The notes below the pieces were generated by a model. That model made no database searches. It was not told the DNA's origin and saw nothing but the letters and a program-made list of their open reading frames with translations. From an uncultured Porphyromonadaceae bacterium (GTDB lineage: Bacteria > Bacteroidota > Bacteroidia > Bacteroidales > Muribaculaceae), in assembly GCA_900547825.1 (NCBI GenBank), contig URII01000012.1, positions 1-52,165 on the forward strand: DNA of 52,165 nucleotides, in the 5' to 3' direction. The translations under genes and the position numbers were made by a program. Positions 16,563 to 25,603 of the stretch are shown one piece after another. Each line of letters begins with the position of its first letter. Positions within the stretch are counted from its first letter, which is position 1.

Positions 16563-17834
16563 ATGACATTTTTCTCCTCTCACTTCATGTCGCGGTTACG
16601 GACCGCTAAAATCAGGCGCAAAGCGGCTGTGGCAGTAGCTATGGCTGTGATGTTGCCGTATAGTGCGGTTGTGTCAGGGGCCGATAAATCCATATCCGTG
16701 CGCGATGTTGCCGAGGTATCAGTGTTTTTCCCGATATACGGTTATGCAATTGACAGCACGTATTCCACAAACAGTCAGCAGCTACATCAGCTTCGTGAAT
16801 TACTTTCGGCATATCCATCAGGAGTAAAGGCTCTGGAGGTGGATTCGGTGTATGTGAGCGGTTATGCCTCGCCCGACGGCAATCTTGACCGAAACCGGCA
16901 ATTGGCCATGAGGCGTATGGACGCAATGCGTGCATGGCTTGTGGATGAGTGCGGTGTGCCTTCCGAGTCTATTACATTAGGTAATGGCATTGTGCCATGG
17001 GATGAGCTTCGCGCCATGCTTGCAGCCCGACCGTTTGATGGCAGTGAAATGGTGCTTGAGATTGTCGGCCATGGAAATGATGATGATGTTGCGGATAACA
17101 ACCGCCGCATAAATCGGCTCAGGCAGATTGATGGTGGCCGGATATGGGATGTGTTGTGTGAGGACTACCTTCCGGCTTTGCGCCGCGCATGTGTGGTTAC
17201 GGTGAAATGGCGTGAGCCCGGCGTCAAGCAGCCTGATCCGTGTCCTGAGCCGGTGTGTCCCGACACGGTGGCAGTAAGCCCGCTTCCGGCGCAGGTTTCT
17301 GAGATGGTTGCTGCCACTCCTTGTGAGCGAGGCCGTTGGAGTGTGCGCACATCTGTGCCGACTTGGGCTGCGGCTGTGGCCAACGTTGCAGTGGAATATG
17401 GTTTCGGTTGCCGTTGGTCAGTTGGTGTGGATCTCGGTTACAGTGCTTGGAACTACGGCAGTGACACCCGTAAATTCCGCACATTCAGGTTCCGGCCCGA
17501 GGTCCGTTACTGGTTCTCGGATGGTCATAAAGGGCTGTTTGTTGAGGGCCATGCGGCAATGATGTCGTATAATGTGGCGCTTCCGGGTTGGGAATACCGC
17601 ATCCAGGACTGCGACGGCGACCATCCTGCATTAGGAGGCGGCATAGGTGCGGGCTACAGATTGCCGTTGGGGCGTTCAGGTCATTGGGCTGTTGAGGGTG
17701 CCATAGGACTTGGTGTCTATCATCTGGACTATGACCGGTTTGTCAATGAGCCTGACGGACGCCTTATCGATAGCCGCAGCCGCGTTTTCGCGGGAATTGA
17801 CAATGTGGCTCTTTCCATAGTATATACATTTTAA
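16563..17834 (+). CDS. OmpA-like plus DUF3575 outer-membrane protein
   Basis: 423 residues; ATG 16587 (MSRLRTAKIRRK) is an alternative start. A signal peptide ends near residue 40. Residues 45-220 resemble an OmpA-type domain (VFFPIYGYAIDSTYSTN, VSGYASPDGNLDRNRQLAMRR). After a Pro/Cys-rich linker (KQPDPCPEPVCPDTV), residues 255-423 form a DUF3575 beta-barrel ending GIDNVALSIVYTF. In Bacteroidales fimbrial loci this architecture is found as the first gene, before FimB/Mfa2-like and fimbrillin-like lipoproteins, as here. Likely role: outer-membrane anchor or assembly partner. Confidence 0.82.
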   Translation: MTFFSSHFMSRLRTAKIRRKAAVAVAMAVMLPYSAVVSGADKSISVRDVAEVSVFFPIYGYAIDSTYSTNSQQLHQLRELLSAYPSGVKALEVDSVYVSGYASPDGNLDRNRQLAMRRMDAMRAWLVDECGVPSESITLGNGIVPWDELRAMLAARPFDGSEMVLEIVGHGNDDDVADNNRRINRLRQIDGGRIWDVLCEDYLPALRRACVVTVKWREPGVKQPDPCPEPVCPDTVAVSPLPAQVSEMVAATPCERGRWSVRTSVPTWAAAVANVAVEYGFGCRWSVGVDLGYSAWNYGSDTRKFRTFRFRPEVRYWFSDGHKGLFVEGHAAMMSYNVALPGWEYRIQDCDGDHPALGGGIGAGYRLPLGRSGHWAVEGAIGLGVYHLDYDRFVNEPDGRLIDSRSRVFAGIDNVALSIVYTF

Positions 17835-17855
17835 ATCAAGTAGATAGCCATAGTG

Positions 17856-18971
17856 ATGCTTCATTGCAAGATATATAATAACAGCCTTTTCCATATACTT
17901 TTGTTAAGGGGAGTGGCTTTGTTTACGCTGTTTGCCGCCGCGGGATGCGATGTGCATGAGTGGCCCGAGGACGGTGACAGCCCGGCTAAAGTGCGCTGTT
18001 ATGTGCGTTTGCGTTATCATGCAGGCTCCATGCCCCTTTATTCCACTGTGGAATATGACAGGGACGGGACTATGGCAACTTCTCGTTCGGATGCTGCGCC
18101 TCAGTTGCGTTATCTTCTGAATATATACGAGTCGGGCAGCAGCCGTAATTCGCGTGTGCCGTCGGACTATGTGACGGGAGTGATAACGCTTGACGGTTCA
18201 GAAGGTGACGAGTTCGAACGTATCGTAAGCCTGAGTCTTCCCGTAGGTAATTACGAGATAATAGCCTGGAGCGACTATGTCGAGGATATTTCGGCAGGGG
18301 ATCTGTTCTATGCCACTCCCGACATGTCGGCAATCAGTATCATACCTGACGAGAGTGGACGTCACCCCGGCAATACCGAGCTGCGTCAGGCATGGCGGGG
18401 CATGACCGGCATTTCCATTACGGAGGCTGACATGATGGCCGCATCCCGTGGCGATAGCCGTGTAATCATGGCGGAGGCCGATATGATCCGTCCTATGGCC
18501 CGTTTCCGGTTCGTGACGACGGACGTGGAGGAATTTCTTTCACGCGGCCCTGAAAGTTCACGCGGCGGCGAGTCAATAGGGCAGGGAATGCCGTTGAGCC
18601 TCGACGACTACCGCATAGTGGTGAGGTATACCACATATATGCCGTCGGTTTATAACGCATTTGTGGACAAGCCGGTGGACTCGCGCACGGGGCAGAGTTT
18701 CGACGCCTCCATAAAACGCCTTGATGACCAGAGGGCCGAGGTGGGTTTCGATTATGTGTTTGTGAATGGCAGCGAGGCCAGAGTGGAGCTTGCCTTGGAT
18801 GTGTATTCCAACCATACCCGCACTTTGATATCAAGCACTCCCACGGTGTCAGTGCCTCTTGTGAGGGGAAAACTGACTGAGATTACCGGAAAATTCCTCA
18901 CCGGCACAGCTACCGGCGGCATGGGTATTGATCCGGGATTCAACGGCGACTACAACATTGAAATAAAATAA
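17856..18971 (+). CDS. FimB/Mfa2-like (DUF6562-type) lipoprotein
   Basis: 371 residues from ATG 17856 (a GTG at 17853 would add one). A hydrophobic signal ends in a lipobox-like LFAAAGCDVHEWP. The domain contains RYLLNIYESGS, SLPVGNYEIIAWSDYV and RPMARFRFVTTDVEEFL, all typical of fimbrillin-like DUF6562/FimB proteins of Bacteroidales. Such proteins anchor or cap type V fimbriae. It lies 21 bp after the OmpA/DUF3575 gene and 39 bp before the beta-helix lipoprotein, so one operon is likely. Confidence 0.78.
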   Translation: MLHCKIYNNSLFHILLLRGVALFTLFAAAGCDVHEWPEDGDSPAKVRCYVRLRYHAGSMPLYSTVEYDRDGTMATSRSDAAPQLRYLLNIYESGSSRNSRVPSDYVTGVITLDGSEGDEFERIVSLSLPVGNYEIIAWSDYVEDISAGDLFYATPDMSAISIIPDESGRHPGNTELRQAWRGMTGISITEADMMAASRGDSRVIMAEADMIRPMARFRFVTTDVEEFLSRGPESSRGGESIGQGMPLSLDDYRIVVRYTTYMPSVYNAFVDKPVDSRTGQSFDASIKRLDDQRAEVGFDYVFVNGSEARVELALDVYSNHTRTLISSTPTVSVPLVRGKLTEITGKFLTGTATGGMGIDPGFNGDYNIEIK

Positions 18972-19010
18972 TAATCAATATTGATATTTAACCTTTCTAA
19001 CAACAAAACA

Positions 19011-21413
19011 ATGACGATCATGAAAAAATCGACAATCGCAATTCTTGCACTGCCTGCCATATTGATGGCATCATGTTCGAGCGATGAGCCGGCTGTGGAT
19101 TCAGGCGTTGACGGCAACGTAACGTTTGTGGCCCAGCTTCCGGGCAATTTCGCATCGCGTGCTTATGCTGACGGAGCCAAGGCCACGGAGCTGACCTATG
19201 CCGTCTATGAGTCCGGCAGTAACACTCCTGTGCTCACGAGCGAGGATCCCTCAGCTCCACAGGCAACGTTCAGCGGCCTTCAGGCCAAGCTTACCCTCAA
19301 CCTTGTGAAGGGTAAAACCTACGATGTGGTGTTCTGGGCCGATCAGGCTGACGCCCCTTACACATTTGATGCCGCCACTCAGTCAATAACCATTGATTAT
19401 AACGGGATAAAGAGCGGCGATGATAACCGCGACGCGTTCTTTCAGGTGGAGAAATCGCTTACTGTCAACGGCGCGATACAGCGCACTGTGACCCTTCGCC
19501 GTCCGTTTGCCCAGATCAATTTCGGCACCAACGACCTTGCTCAGGCTGAGGCTGTGGGCACAAAGGTGGCCAAGACACAGCTCACTGTGGAGGGCGCTTA
19601 CACTACTCTCAATCTGTTTGACGGCAAAGCGAGCAATCCGGTGAATGTTGTATATGAATACAATGCCCTACCTGTTGGCGAGATATTCCCGGTTGACGGC
19701 TATACCTATCTGTCGATGAACTATGTGCTCACCGGAAACCGTCCCGGCGATCCGGACGTACAGACTGCCGACAAGGAGCTGGTGAACTGCGTGTTCGAGA
19801 TGCAGGACAACAATGGAAAAGGAATCAACACGCTCACACTCAGCAATGTTCCGGTGCAGCGTAATTACCGCACCAATGTGTATGGCTCGCTGCTGACATC
19901 GCAGGTTGACTATTTCATCGAGATACATCCCGATTTCGAGACTCCCGACCATACTCTGTCGCAGCTCGTGCTTGCTTCGCAGATAGGCGGTTCGGTGGTG
20001 CTTGACGCCGATGTGGAACTTCCATCCTCAGGCGAGAGTGCCGACGGTCCTCAGAACTATCTTACAGTGGCCTCCGGCAAGCAGATGGTAATTGACCTCA
20101 ACGGCCACACTATAGCCGGCGGAATAAAGGTGGATGGCGAGCTTGTGATAAAAGGCGATGGCTCTGTGCTTCCTGTGGCCGGCACCGCAACCCATTGTAT
20201 TGTTGCAGCCCCCGGCGGTAAAGTGACAATAGAGGGAGGCACATATGTGGCCTGTACCGATATAAACGATGCCACTAACTCCGCTATTTATTCGCAGGGT
20301 GGCAATGTAGTGATCAAGGGAGGCCATTTCTCGGCCACTAAGGATTACAACGGTAAATGGTATGTTCTGAACCTCAAGAACGGCTCAAACGGCGATATAA
20401 AGGCTTACGGAGGCACATTCGACTATCAGGATCCTGCCAAGGGTGATGACTATAAGGGTGGCAATTTTGTAGCTCCCGGCTACTCTTCGATAGGCGAGGA
20501 GGTCAATGGCAAGATGGTATATAATGTGGCCAAGAACCAGCCTGTAAAGAACGCCGAGCAGCTCAAAAGCGTGCTCGCGCAGGGCGGCGATGTTGTGGTA
20601 GCCGAACTTTTCGACATTACCGAGGATACCGAACTTGTGGTCAACGGCACTCTCTCCAGCAATCTCCAGGGCCGTATCGGACTCAAGAATGGCGCCAAAG
20701 TAACTGTGAAAGGTAACGGCACCATCAAGACCGGAGCTGATGCATACGGCATTTTCAATGTGTATGACGCCGAGCTTACGGTTGAGGATATAACCATAGA
20801 GCATGCCAACAAGCTTGACGGTTCGCCTATAGGATTGCGTGACGGCAACGGCTCCATAACTCTCAAAGGCGTTACAATAGACTCAGATTTCGGAACTGTG
20901 TGTTCGTGGGCTACTTCACAAGGCACCATCACAGCCACCGACTGCACATTCAAATCCACTTCCAACTCGGCCCGCAATGGTAGGAACTGGACATATACCG
21001 TACTGATCAACGGTGATGTAGATGCAGTGTTCGACAACTGCACGGTGGTAGGTGTACAGGGTGGAATATCCTCGTCGAAAGATTCACGCCTAACCATCAA
21101 TGGCGGCACTTACACCACGACCAAATATCCCGACGAGCCTAACGCGCAGGCTTTCTATGCCGTATATGTTGCTCAGGGCGGTATGGCCACCATCAACGGC
21201 GGCAATTTCCGCTCCTACGACAAGGCTGACATCTTTAACGGCAACAATGACCATCCGGGCGATCCGCTTGGGAAGTTTGTACTCAAAGGGGGCAACTTCT
21301 GCAACCAGGGTTTCACACAGGGAACCGGAGAGATTATCGAACCCGCTCCCGGCTATGAGTGGAAACCTTTAGCCGGGCAGGCTCCCTACAAATGGACTGT
21401 TGTAAAGAAATAA
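19011..21413 (+). CDS. Fimbrillin-like (DUF6562) lipoprotein with two beta-helix domains
   Basis: 800 residues from ATG 19011; ATG 19020 (MKKSTIAILALPAILMASC) is an equally good start and gives a classic lipoprotein signal. Residues 25-330 form a DUF6562 fimbrillin-like domain (VTFVAQLPGNFASRAYADG, YDVVFWADQADAPY, RRPFAQINFGTNDL). The rest is parallel beta-helix with GGxF and ING/IKG-type rungs, in two successive units of about 200 and 260 residues. Each opens with a (Q)L..VLA(S/Q)..GG.VV segment and closes with a PGY...Y-V motif. The helix probably projects from the surface as an adhesin or glycan-binding rod. A hairpin terminator follows. Confidence 0.8.
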   Translation: MTIMKKSTIAILALPAILMASCSSDEPAVDSGVDGNVTFVAQLPGNFASRAYADGAKATELTYAVYESGSNTPVLTSEDPSAPQATFSGLQAKLTLNLVKGKTYDVVFWADQADAPYTFDAATQSITIDYNGIKSGDDNRDAFFQVEKSLTVNGAIQRTVTLRRPFAQINFGTNDLAQAEAVGTKVAKTQLTVEGAYTTLNLFDGKASNPVNVVYEYNALPVGEIFPVDGYTYLSMNYVLTGNRPGDPDVQTADKELVNCVFEMQDNNGKGINTLTLSNVPVQRNYRTNVYGSLLTSQVDYFIEIHPDFETPDHTLSQLVLASQIGGSVVLDADVELPSSGESADGPQNYLTVASGKQMVIDLNGHTIAGGIKVDGELVIKGDGSVLPVAGTATHCIVAAPGGKVTIEGGTYVACTDINDATNSAIYSQGGNVVIKGGHFSATKDYNGKWYVLNLKNGSNGDIKAYGGTFDYQDPAKGDDYKGGNFVAPGYSSIGEEVNGKMVYNVAKNQPVKNAEQLKSVLAQGGDVVVAELFDITEDTELVVNGTLSSNLQGRIGLKNGAKVTVKGNGTIKTGADAYGIFNVYDAELTVEDITIEHANKLDGSPIGLRDGNGSITLKGVTIDSDFGTVCSWATSQGTITATDCTFKSTSNSARNGRNWTYTVLINGDVDAVFDNCTVVGVQGGISSSKDSRLTINGGTYTTTKYPDEPNAQAFYAVYVAQGGMATINGGNFRSYDKADIFNGNNDHPGDPLGKFVLKGGNFCNQGFTQGTGEIIEPAPGYEWKPLAGQAPYKWTVVKK

Positions 21414-21437
21414 TTACTACGGAAAACATCTATAAAC

Positions 21438-21477
21438 GAAGAGATGCCGCTTCCCCACCCGGGAGCGGCATCTCGAT
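21438..21477. terminator. Hairpin between convergent genes
   Basis: An 11-bp perfect stem (21441-21451 and 21464-21474), extendable by three pairs, lies 27 bp after the beta-helix gene and 22 bp before the stop of the minus-strand gene. It is likely a shared terminator. Confidence 0.6.
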
Positions 21478-21495
21478 ATTTGGGGCCAGAGAAAA

Positions 21496-21732
21496 TTATT
21501 GTTCGGCGTATGAAAGCACTGTGGGACTTTCAACATCCACCCCGAACTCTTTGGCCCTTTCAAGAATGGCCCTTGCGAGTTTCGGTTTCAGTTCTTCGGG
21601 ACAATAGCGGAAATAAGCTTCGGCCGCATGCACATGCGCTGCATCAGGCATGGGGTATTCGCGGCGTTCGGGAAGCCCGAACACAGAGTCGGGCAGTTCC
21701 TTTTTTTCTTCGTAGGAGAGTCGGTCGTTCAT
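21496..21732 (-). CDS. Small conserved protein (DUF6582-like)
   Basis: 78 residues, soluble and acidic. The N terminus MNDRLSYEEKKELPDSVFGLPERREYPMPDAAHVHAAEAYF fits a family in which LPDSxFGLPExRxYPxPDAxHV is the core; I associate it with DUF6582, with moderate certainty. The C terminus is a helix rich in charged residues (LARAILERAKEFGVDV). No function is known. It lies 27 bp downstream of the outer-membrane barrel gene on the same strand and is probably co-transcribed with it. Confidence 0.7.
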   Translation of the reverse strand: MNDRLSYEEKKELPDSVFGLPERREYPMPDAAHVHAAEAYFRYCPEELKPKLARAILERAKEFGVDVESPTVLSYAEQ

Positions 21733-21759
21733 ATGTAGAAAGTTATAAATGAAACATTG

Positions 21760-22284
21760 TCAGAGATTCACTTTCACACCTACCTGCAACAGGCCCTGTG
21801 CTCCGAATCCGAGTTCGCCGAACACACCGAATGTCTTGTTGATGTCAACAGTTGCGCCGATAGGGGTGAGCTGGAATGCGAAGTATCCTCGGTTATAGGA
21901 GTCGCCTCCGCGGGGCTGCATGTGTGATATGTCGGCACCGACACCGAGTTTGGCGTATAGTTTTACAATGCTGTTGGAATAGTACTGGTACTTGCCGTTA
22001 AGCATGATCACGTGGTAAGCTACGTTGCTGTGGTATTTGCCACCTTTTGTCGTGGCCGACGAGAAGGTATAGGACGGGCCGATCATGAACTTTGGCGCTA
22101 TCTTGAAGTTGACGCCCACATTCAAGGCTCCCCATGCGGTGTTTACTCCGTCCCAGCCATCGTGATAATCACAGGCGTCCATAAGGGTATATCCTCCGTA
22201 ACTTGCTGTAATCTCAGCTTTTTGCGCATTAGCGGCAAATGCCATCCCGACAACTGTCAACAATGAAATGAGAATCTTTTTCAT
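21760..22284 (-). CDS. Small outer-membrane beta-barrel protein
   Basis: 174 residues. The signal peptide is MKKILISLLTVVGMAFAANA. The mature part is a chain of short amphipathic strands (AEITASYGGYTLMDACDYH, WGALNVGVNFKIAPKFMIGPSY) ending in GLLQVGVKVNL, which is an outer-membrane C-terminal strand. It belongs to the porin-like or OmpX-like barrel class; no cargo can be assigned. A minus-strand -7 box TACCTTTG is at 22355-22362. Confidence 0.82.
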   Translation of the reverse strand: MKKILISLLTVVGMAFAANAQKAEITASYGGYTLMDACDYHDGWDGVNTAWGALNVGVNFKIAPKFMIGPSYTFSSATTKGGKYHSNVAYHVIMLNGKYQYYSNSIVKLYAKLGVGADISHMQPRGGDSYNRGYFAFQLTPIGATVDINKTFGVFGELGFGAQGLLQVGVKVNL

Positions 22285-22354
22285 AAATAAATAATTTAGG
22301 ATTATCTATATGTAATTTAACCTAACCAACGTGAAGATGGTGTAATTTGTTCTG

Positions 22355-22362
22355 CAAAGGTA
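22355..22362 (-). promoter_or_regulatory. -7 box (TACCTTTG) for the outer-membrane barrel gene
   Basis: It matches TAnnTTTG on the minus strand, about 70 bp upstream of the ATG at 22284. It is part of a divergent promoter region with 22405-22412. Confidence 0.5.
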
Positions 22363-22404
22363 GGAAAAAATAGATTGGCAGTTATATATATTCCATTAAT
22401 TCAC

Positions 22405-22412
22405 TAACTTTG
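22405..22412 (+). promoter_or_regulatory. -7 box (TAACTTTG) for the LTA-synthase-like operon
   Basis: A perfect TAnnTTTG box lies 52 bp before the TTG start at 22465. No well-spaced -33 TTG was found. Confidence 0.5.
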
Positions 22413-22464
22413 CAATAACATAGTTTTTGCATAATTCTTTTAACAGATTCTAATACTCAGATAG

Positions 22465-24294
22465 TTGACCGCACCGATCCGGCTTATATTGACTTGGCTC
22501 ATATACCTGCTGCTTTTTCTTGTGGCAAAGCCGCTGTTTATGCTTGCCAATGCCGATGTCTACAGTTCTGTCACGTTTTCCGAAGTAATGTCGGTGATGG
22601 CTCATGGCTTCAGGATGGATGCGGCCGTGGCTGCATATCTCACGGCTGTGCCTTCGCTGCTGACTTTGGTTTTCATGTTCACCGGTAGCGCAGGCGTCCG
22701 GAAATGGGTGTTCCGCAGCTGGTTTGCGGTTATGGCCATACTGCTTGCCCTTATTTATGTGGCTGATGCGGTGCTTTACGGCTACTGGGGATTTAAACTC
22801 GACACCACCCCCATATTTTATTTCACAACTTCACCTTCGTCGGCTATGGCGAGTGCCACACCGGCAGAACTTGCAGGAGGCACGGTTTGCCTGATTATCC
22901 TTTCGGTGGCGTTTTATGCTCCATTGGCGTGGCTTTACAGCAGGCCGATGAAACATGACGGTCCCCTGTGGCGGAGAGCTGTGGTTACGGCCCTGCTCAC
23001 TGCGTTGCTTTTCATTCCCATAAGGGGTGGAGTCACAGTGTCGACGCTTAATCTCAGTTCGGCTTTTTTCTCACAGAGGCAGGAGCTTAACCATGCAGCC
23101 ATAAATCCGGCTTTCAGTCTTCTCAATTCGGCTGCCCATCCTGATAATCTTGACGGCATAAGGTTTATGGACGAAGTCGAGGCCGCCCGCATTTTTGCCG
23201 ATATGGAGGAGGGGAACGCTTTCAAAGCTGACACCACCATACTTTCCGGCAGGCGCCCGGATATATATCTTATAATTTTAGAAAGCTTCTCCAACCATCT
23301 TTTTCCTTCGCTTGGAGGGGAGAATATTGCTTTGGGTCTTGATTCGGTGGGCCGCAGCGGAATGATGTGGACTCAGTTCTTCGCCACGACATTCCGCACT
23401 GACAGGGCGCTTCCGGCTATTCTCGGGGGTATGCCGTCGCCACCTGACTTCAGTGTGCTCAAGGATGTGGGCGTGGCGTCACGCATATCCTCGCTTACCC
23501 GCAAGTTAAGAGATGCGGGTTATTCGCTGGGCTATTATTATGGTGGAGATGTCAATTTCACCAATATGCTTGCTTATCTGGTAAATTCGGGGTTCGACAA
23601 AGTGGTGAGGGACACTGACTTTCCGGTGTCGCAGCGTCTCAGCAAATGGGGTGTGCACGATGGGCCGTTGTTTGACCGGGCGTTTTCAGATATATCCTCA
23701 CATGTTGCGGCTGATCCGGCGCCCCTGTTTACCGTGGTTCAGACTTCAAGCTCGCATGAACCGTTTGATGTGCCGGCTGACTTTGCCCGGTGTCGGGGAA
23801 AGCACAAGGCGGCAAATTCATTCGCTTATGCCGACAGTTGTGTCACCGCTTTTGTAAACCGGCTGAATGCGTTGCCGTCGGCGCGCCGTAAGCTGATAAT
23901 TCTGGTTCCGGACCATTATAACGCTTATCCGCGTGATATTAAGGATCCCGTGGCACGTCACCGCGTTCCGCTGATATTTACGGGCGACGCCCTTGCCGCG
24001 GTGCCGCGGCTGATGTCAGATTATGCCTCACAGGTTGACATTGCTCCTACATTGCTGTCGATGCTTGATATACCTTATTCGGCCAATGAATTTCCTTTCG
24101 GCGGCAACATGCTTGACCCTCGGCGCCACGGCCGTGCTGTCTTTTTCGATAAAGGGGTATTCGCCCTTATTGACTCCACGGCTATGGAGATTGTAAATGT
24201 CAATTCTCCGGGCCCTGATTCCGAAAACATAAGGGCAAAAGCTTATCTGCAAACTCTCTGCTCAACTCTTTCCAAAATCAAGAAACAGAAATGA
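22465..24294 (+). CDS. LTA-synthase-family membrane transferase (alkaline-phosphatase fold)
   Basis: 609 residues with a TTG start. A stop codon directly precedes it in frame and no ATG occurs before the first membrane helix ends, so TTG 22465 is forced. About five membrane helices fill residues 5-190, followed by a periplasmic sulfatase/LtaS domain. Metal and catalytic residues are recognisable: Glu273 in IILESFSNH, the expected nucleophile Thr312 in TFRTDRA, HEPFDV, and the metal pair in ILVPDHYN. Gram-negative members move phosphoglycerol or phosphoethanolamine from phospholipids onto glycans or lipids. The PAP2 phosphatase gene overlaps its stop by 4 bp, so the two probably act in one pathway. 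Confidence 0.88.
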   Translation: MTAPIRLILTWLIYLLLFLVAKPLFMLANADVYSSVTFSEVMSVMAHGFRMDAAVAAYLTAVPSLLTLVFMFTGSAGVRKWVFRSWFAVMAILLALIYVADAVLYGYWGFKLDTTPIFYFTTSPSSAMASATPAELAGGTVCLIILSVAFYAPLAWLYSRPMKHDGPLWRRAVVTALLTALLFIPIRGGVTVSTLNLSSAFFSQRQELNHAAINPAFSLLNSAAHPDNLDGIRFMDEVEAARIFADMEEGNAFKADTTILSGRRPDIYLIILESFSNHLFPSLGGENIALGLDSVGRSGMMWTQFFATTFRTDRALPAILGGMPSPPDFSVLKDVGVASRISSLTRKLRDAGYSLGYYYGGDVNFTNMLAYLVNSGFDKVVRDTDFPVSQRLSKWGVHDGPLFDRAFSDISSHVAADPAPLFTVVQTSSSHEPFDVPADFARCRGKHKAANSFAYADSCVTAFVNRLNALPSARRKLIILVPDHYNAYPRDIKDPVARHRVPLIFTGDALAAVPRLMSDYASQVDIAPTLLSMLDIPYSANEFPFGGNMLDPRRHGRAVFFDKGVFALIDSTAMEIVNVNSPGPDSENIRAKAYLQTLCSTLSKIKKQK

Positions 24295-25028
24295 TTGACT
24301 TTCTCCAGAATATAGACACGGCTACATTCCTTGCTTTTAACGGAATGCATAACAGCTTCTTTGACTCGTTCATGTATTTCATTACGGGCCGGTTTGTATG
24401 GGTGCCCATGTATGCGGCTATTGTGTGGATGCTTTTCCGCATGTTTGTGTGGAGAAAAGCATTGGTGATAGCGCTGTGCATCATAGCCGTCATAGCTGCC
24501 ACGGATATGTTGATAGCCGATGTGATCAGGCCGTATTGCGCGCGTTTCCGTCCGGGACATCCCATGAGTCCGATTGCTGACTTGGTGCATAATGTAAACG
24601 GTTACCGTGGAGGGAGATATGGGTTCCCGTCATGCCACGGCGGCAATTCGTTCGCATTGGCCACATTCATGTCGTTGCTTGTAAGCAGGCGCCGTTTCAC
24701 AGTGTTCATATTCATGTGGGCATTTCTCCATTCCTATTCGCGGCTGTATCTCGGAGTGCATTATCCGGGCGATTTGCTCACAGGCGCCGTTATCGGATCG
24801 CTGATAGCTTATGTTATATGGAAACTGTCATGCAGGCTTACAGGCCGTTTCAAGGATAGCGGCTTGCGTGATCCGTATGCCAAGGTGATCTGTATCCCCG
24901 AACTTAACTATGGGCATGTGTTGTCCGTCAAGGCTATTCCTTTAGCTCCGTGTGATATCTTCACATCGATAGGTTTGCTCACCTTCGCGGTGGGGATAGC
25001 CTATGCCTGTGTGATGGTGGTTATCTGA
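24291..25028 (+). CDS. PAP2-family membrane phosphatase
   Basis: 245 residues, multi-spanning. The three phosphatase motifs are present: the RP-containing stretch VIRPYCARFRPGHP, FPSCHGGNSFA (usually PSGH; Cys replaces Gly) and SRLYLGVHYPGDLLTG. The family dephosphorylates phosphatidic acid, undecaprenyl pyrophosphate or lipid A at the periplasmic face. The ATG overlaps the upstream transferase stop (ATGA), suggesting coupled translation and a role in recycling the lipid product of that enzyme. The gene ends just before the convergent carbonic anhydrase gene. Confidence 0.88.
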   Translation: MIDFLQNIDTATFLAFNGMHNSFFDSFMYFITGRFVWVPMYAAIVWMLFRMFVWRKALVIALCIIAVIAATDMLIADVIRPYCARFRPGHPMSPIADLVHNVNGYRGGRYGFPSCHGGNSFALATFMSLLVSRRRFTVFIFMWAFLHSYSRLYLGVHYPGDLLTGAVIGSLIAYVIWKLSCRLTGRFKDSGLRDPYAKVICIPELNYGHVLSVKAIPLAPCDIFTSIGLLTFAVGIAYACVMVVI

Positions 25029-25036
25029 ACAGCGCT

Positions 25037-25591
25037 TTAATCTCTATCACCACTTAACGTGTCAAGTTGGCCGGTGACGGAGTCCATTATATAGCCGGCT
25101 ACTCTTACATCCTTTGCCATAAGCGGATGGTTGCGTATCAGATCAACCGTCTCGGCTACCGCATCGGCTGTGTCCTCAAAGCCGTGAAGCCAGCTGTCAA
25201 GATCGATACCGCAGTGGCGCATGAGTGATATGTGCTCGTCGCTTACACCGCGTGAACGCATTGTTTCCAGCATTTCGGCGGCGTTCATCCCCTGCACTCC
25301 GCACCCGGTGTGGCCTATCACCATTATCTCTTCCACACCCAACTCGTATACGGCCACAAGCAGTGACCGCATGGTGGAGTCAAACGGGTTAGTGATCGTG
25401 CCTCCGGCGTTCTTTATCATCTTCACATCGCCGTTGCGGATCCCCAAAGCTGCCGGAAGCAGTTCCACAAGGCGGGTGTCCATACATGTCACTATGGCTA
25501 TCCGCTTGTCGGGATATTTAGAGGTAGCATATCTGGTATAGCCGCCGTCGCGTACAAATTCGCGGTTATGGCGCAGAATCTCATCTATCAT
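25037..25591 (-). CDS. Beta-class carbonic anhydrase
   Basis: 184 residues. The zinc ligands of beta-carbonic anhydrases are visible: Cys36 with the Asp38/Arg40 dyad in TCMDTR, and His94 and Cys97 in VIGHTGCGVQ. It interconverts CO2 and bicarbonate in the cytoplasm, feeding carboxylases. It starts 12 bp after the rlmB stop and is the last gene of the dnaN-to-carbonic-anhydrase run on the minus strand. Confidence 0.93.
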   Translation of the reverse strand: MIDEILRHNREFVRDGGYTRYATSKYPDKRIAIVTCMDTRLVELLPAALGIRNGDVKMIKNAGGTITNPFDSTMRSLLVAVYELGVEEIMVIGHTGCGVQGMNAAEMLETMRSRGVSDEHISLMRHCGIDLDSWLHGFEDTADAVAETVDLIRNHPLMAKDVRVAGYIMDSVTGQLDTLSGDRD

Positions 25592-25603
25592 GGTAGCAGG
25601 GTT

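Noticed and set aside
22465..22540. Later ATG as start of the LTA-synthase-like gene
   Set aside because: It would remove the first membrane helix. The TTG right after an in-frame stop keeps it.
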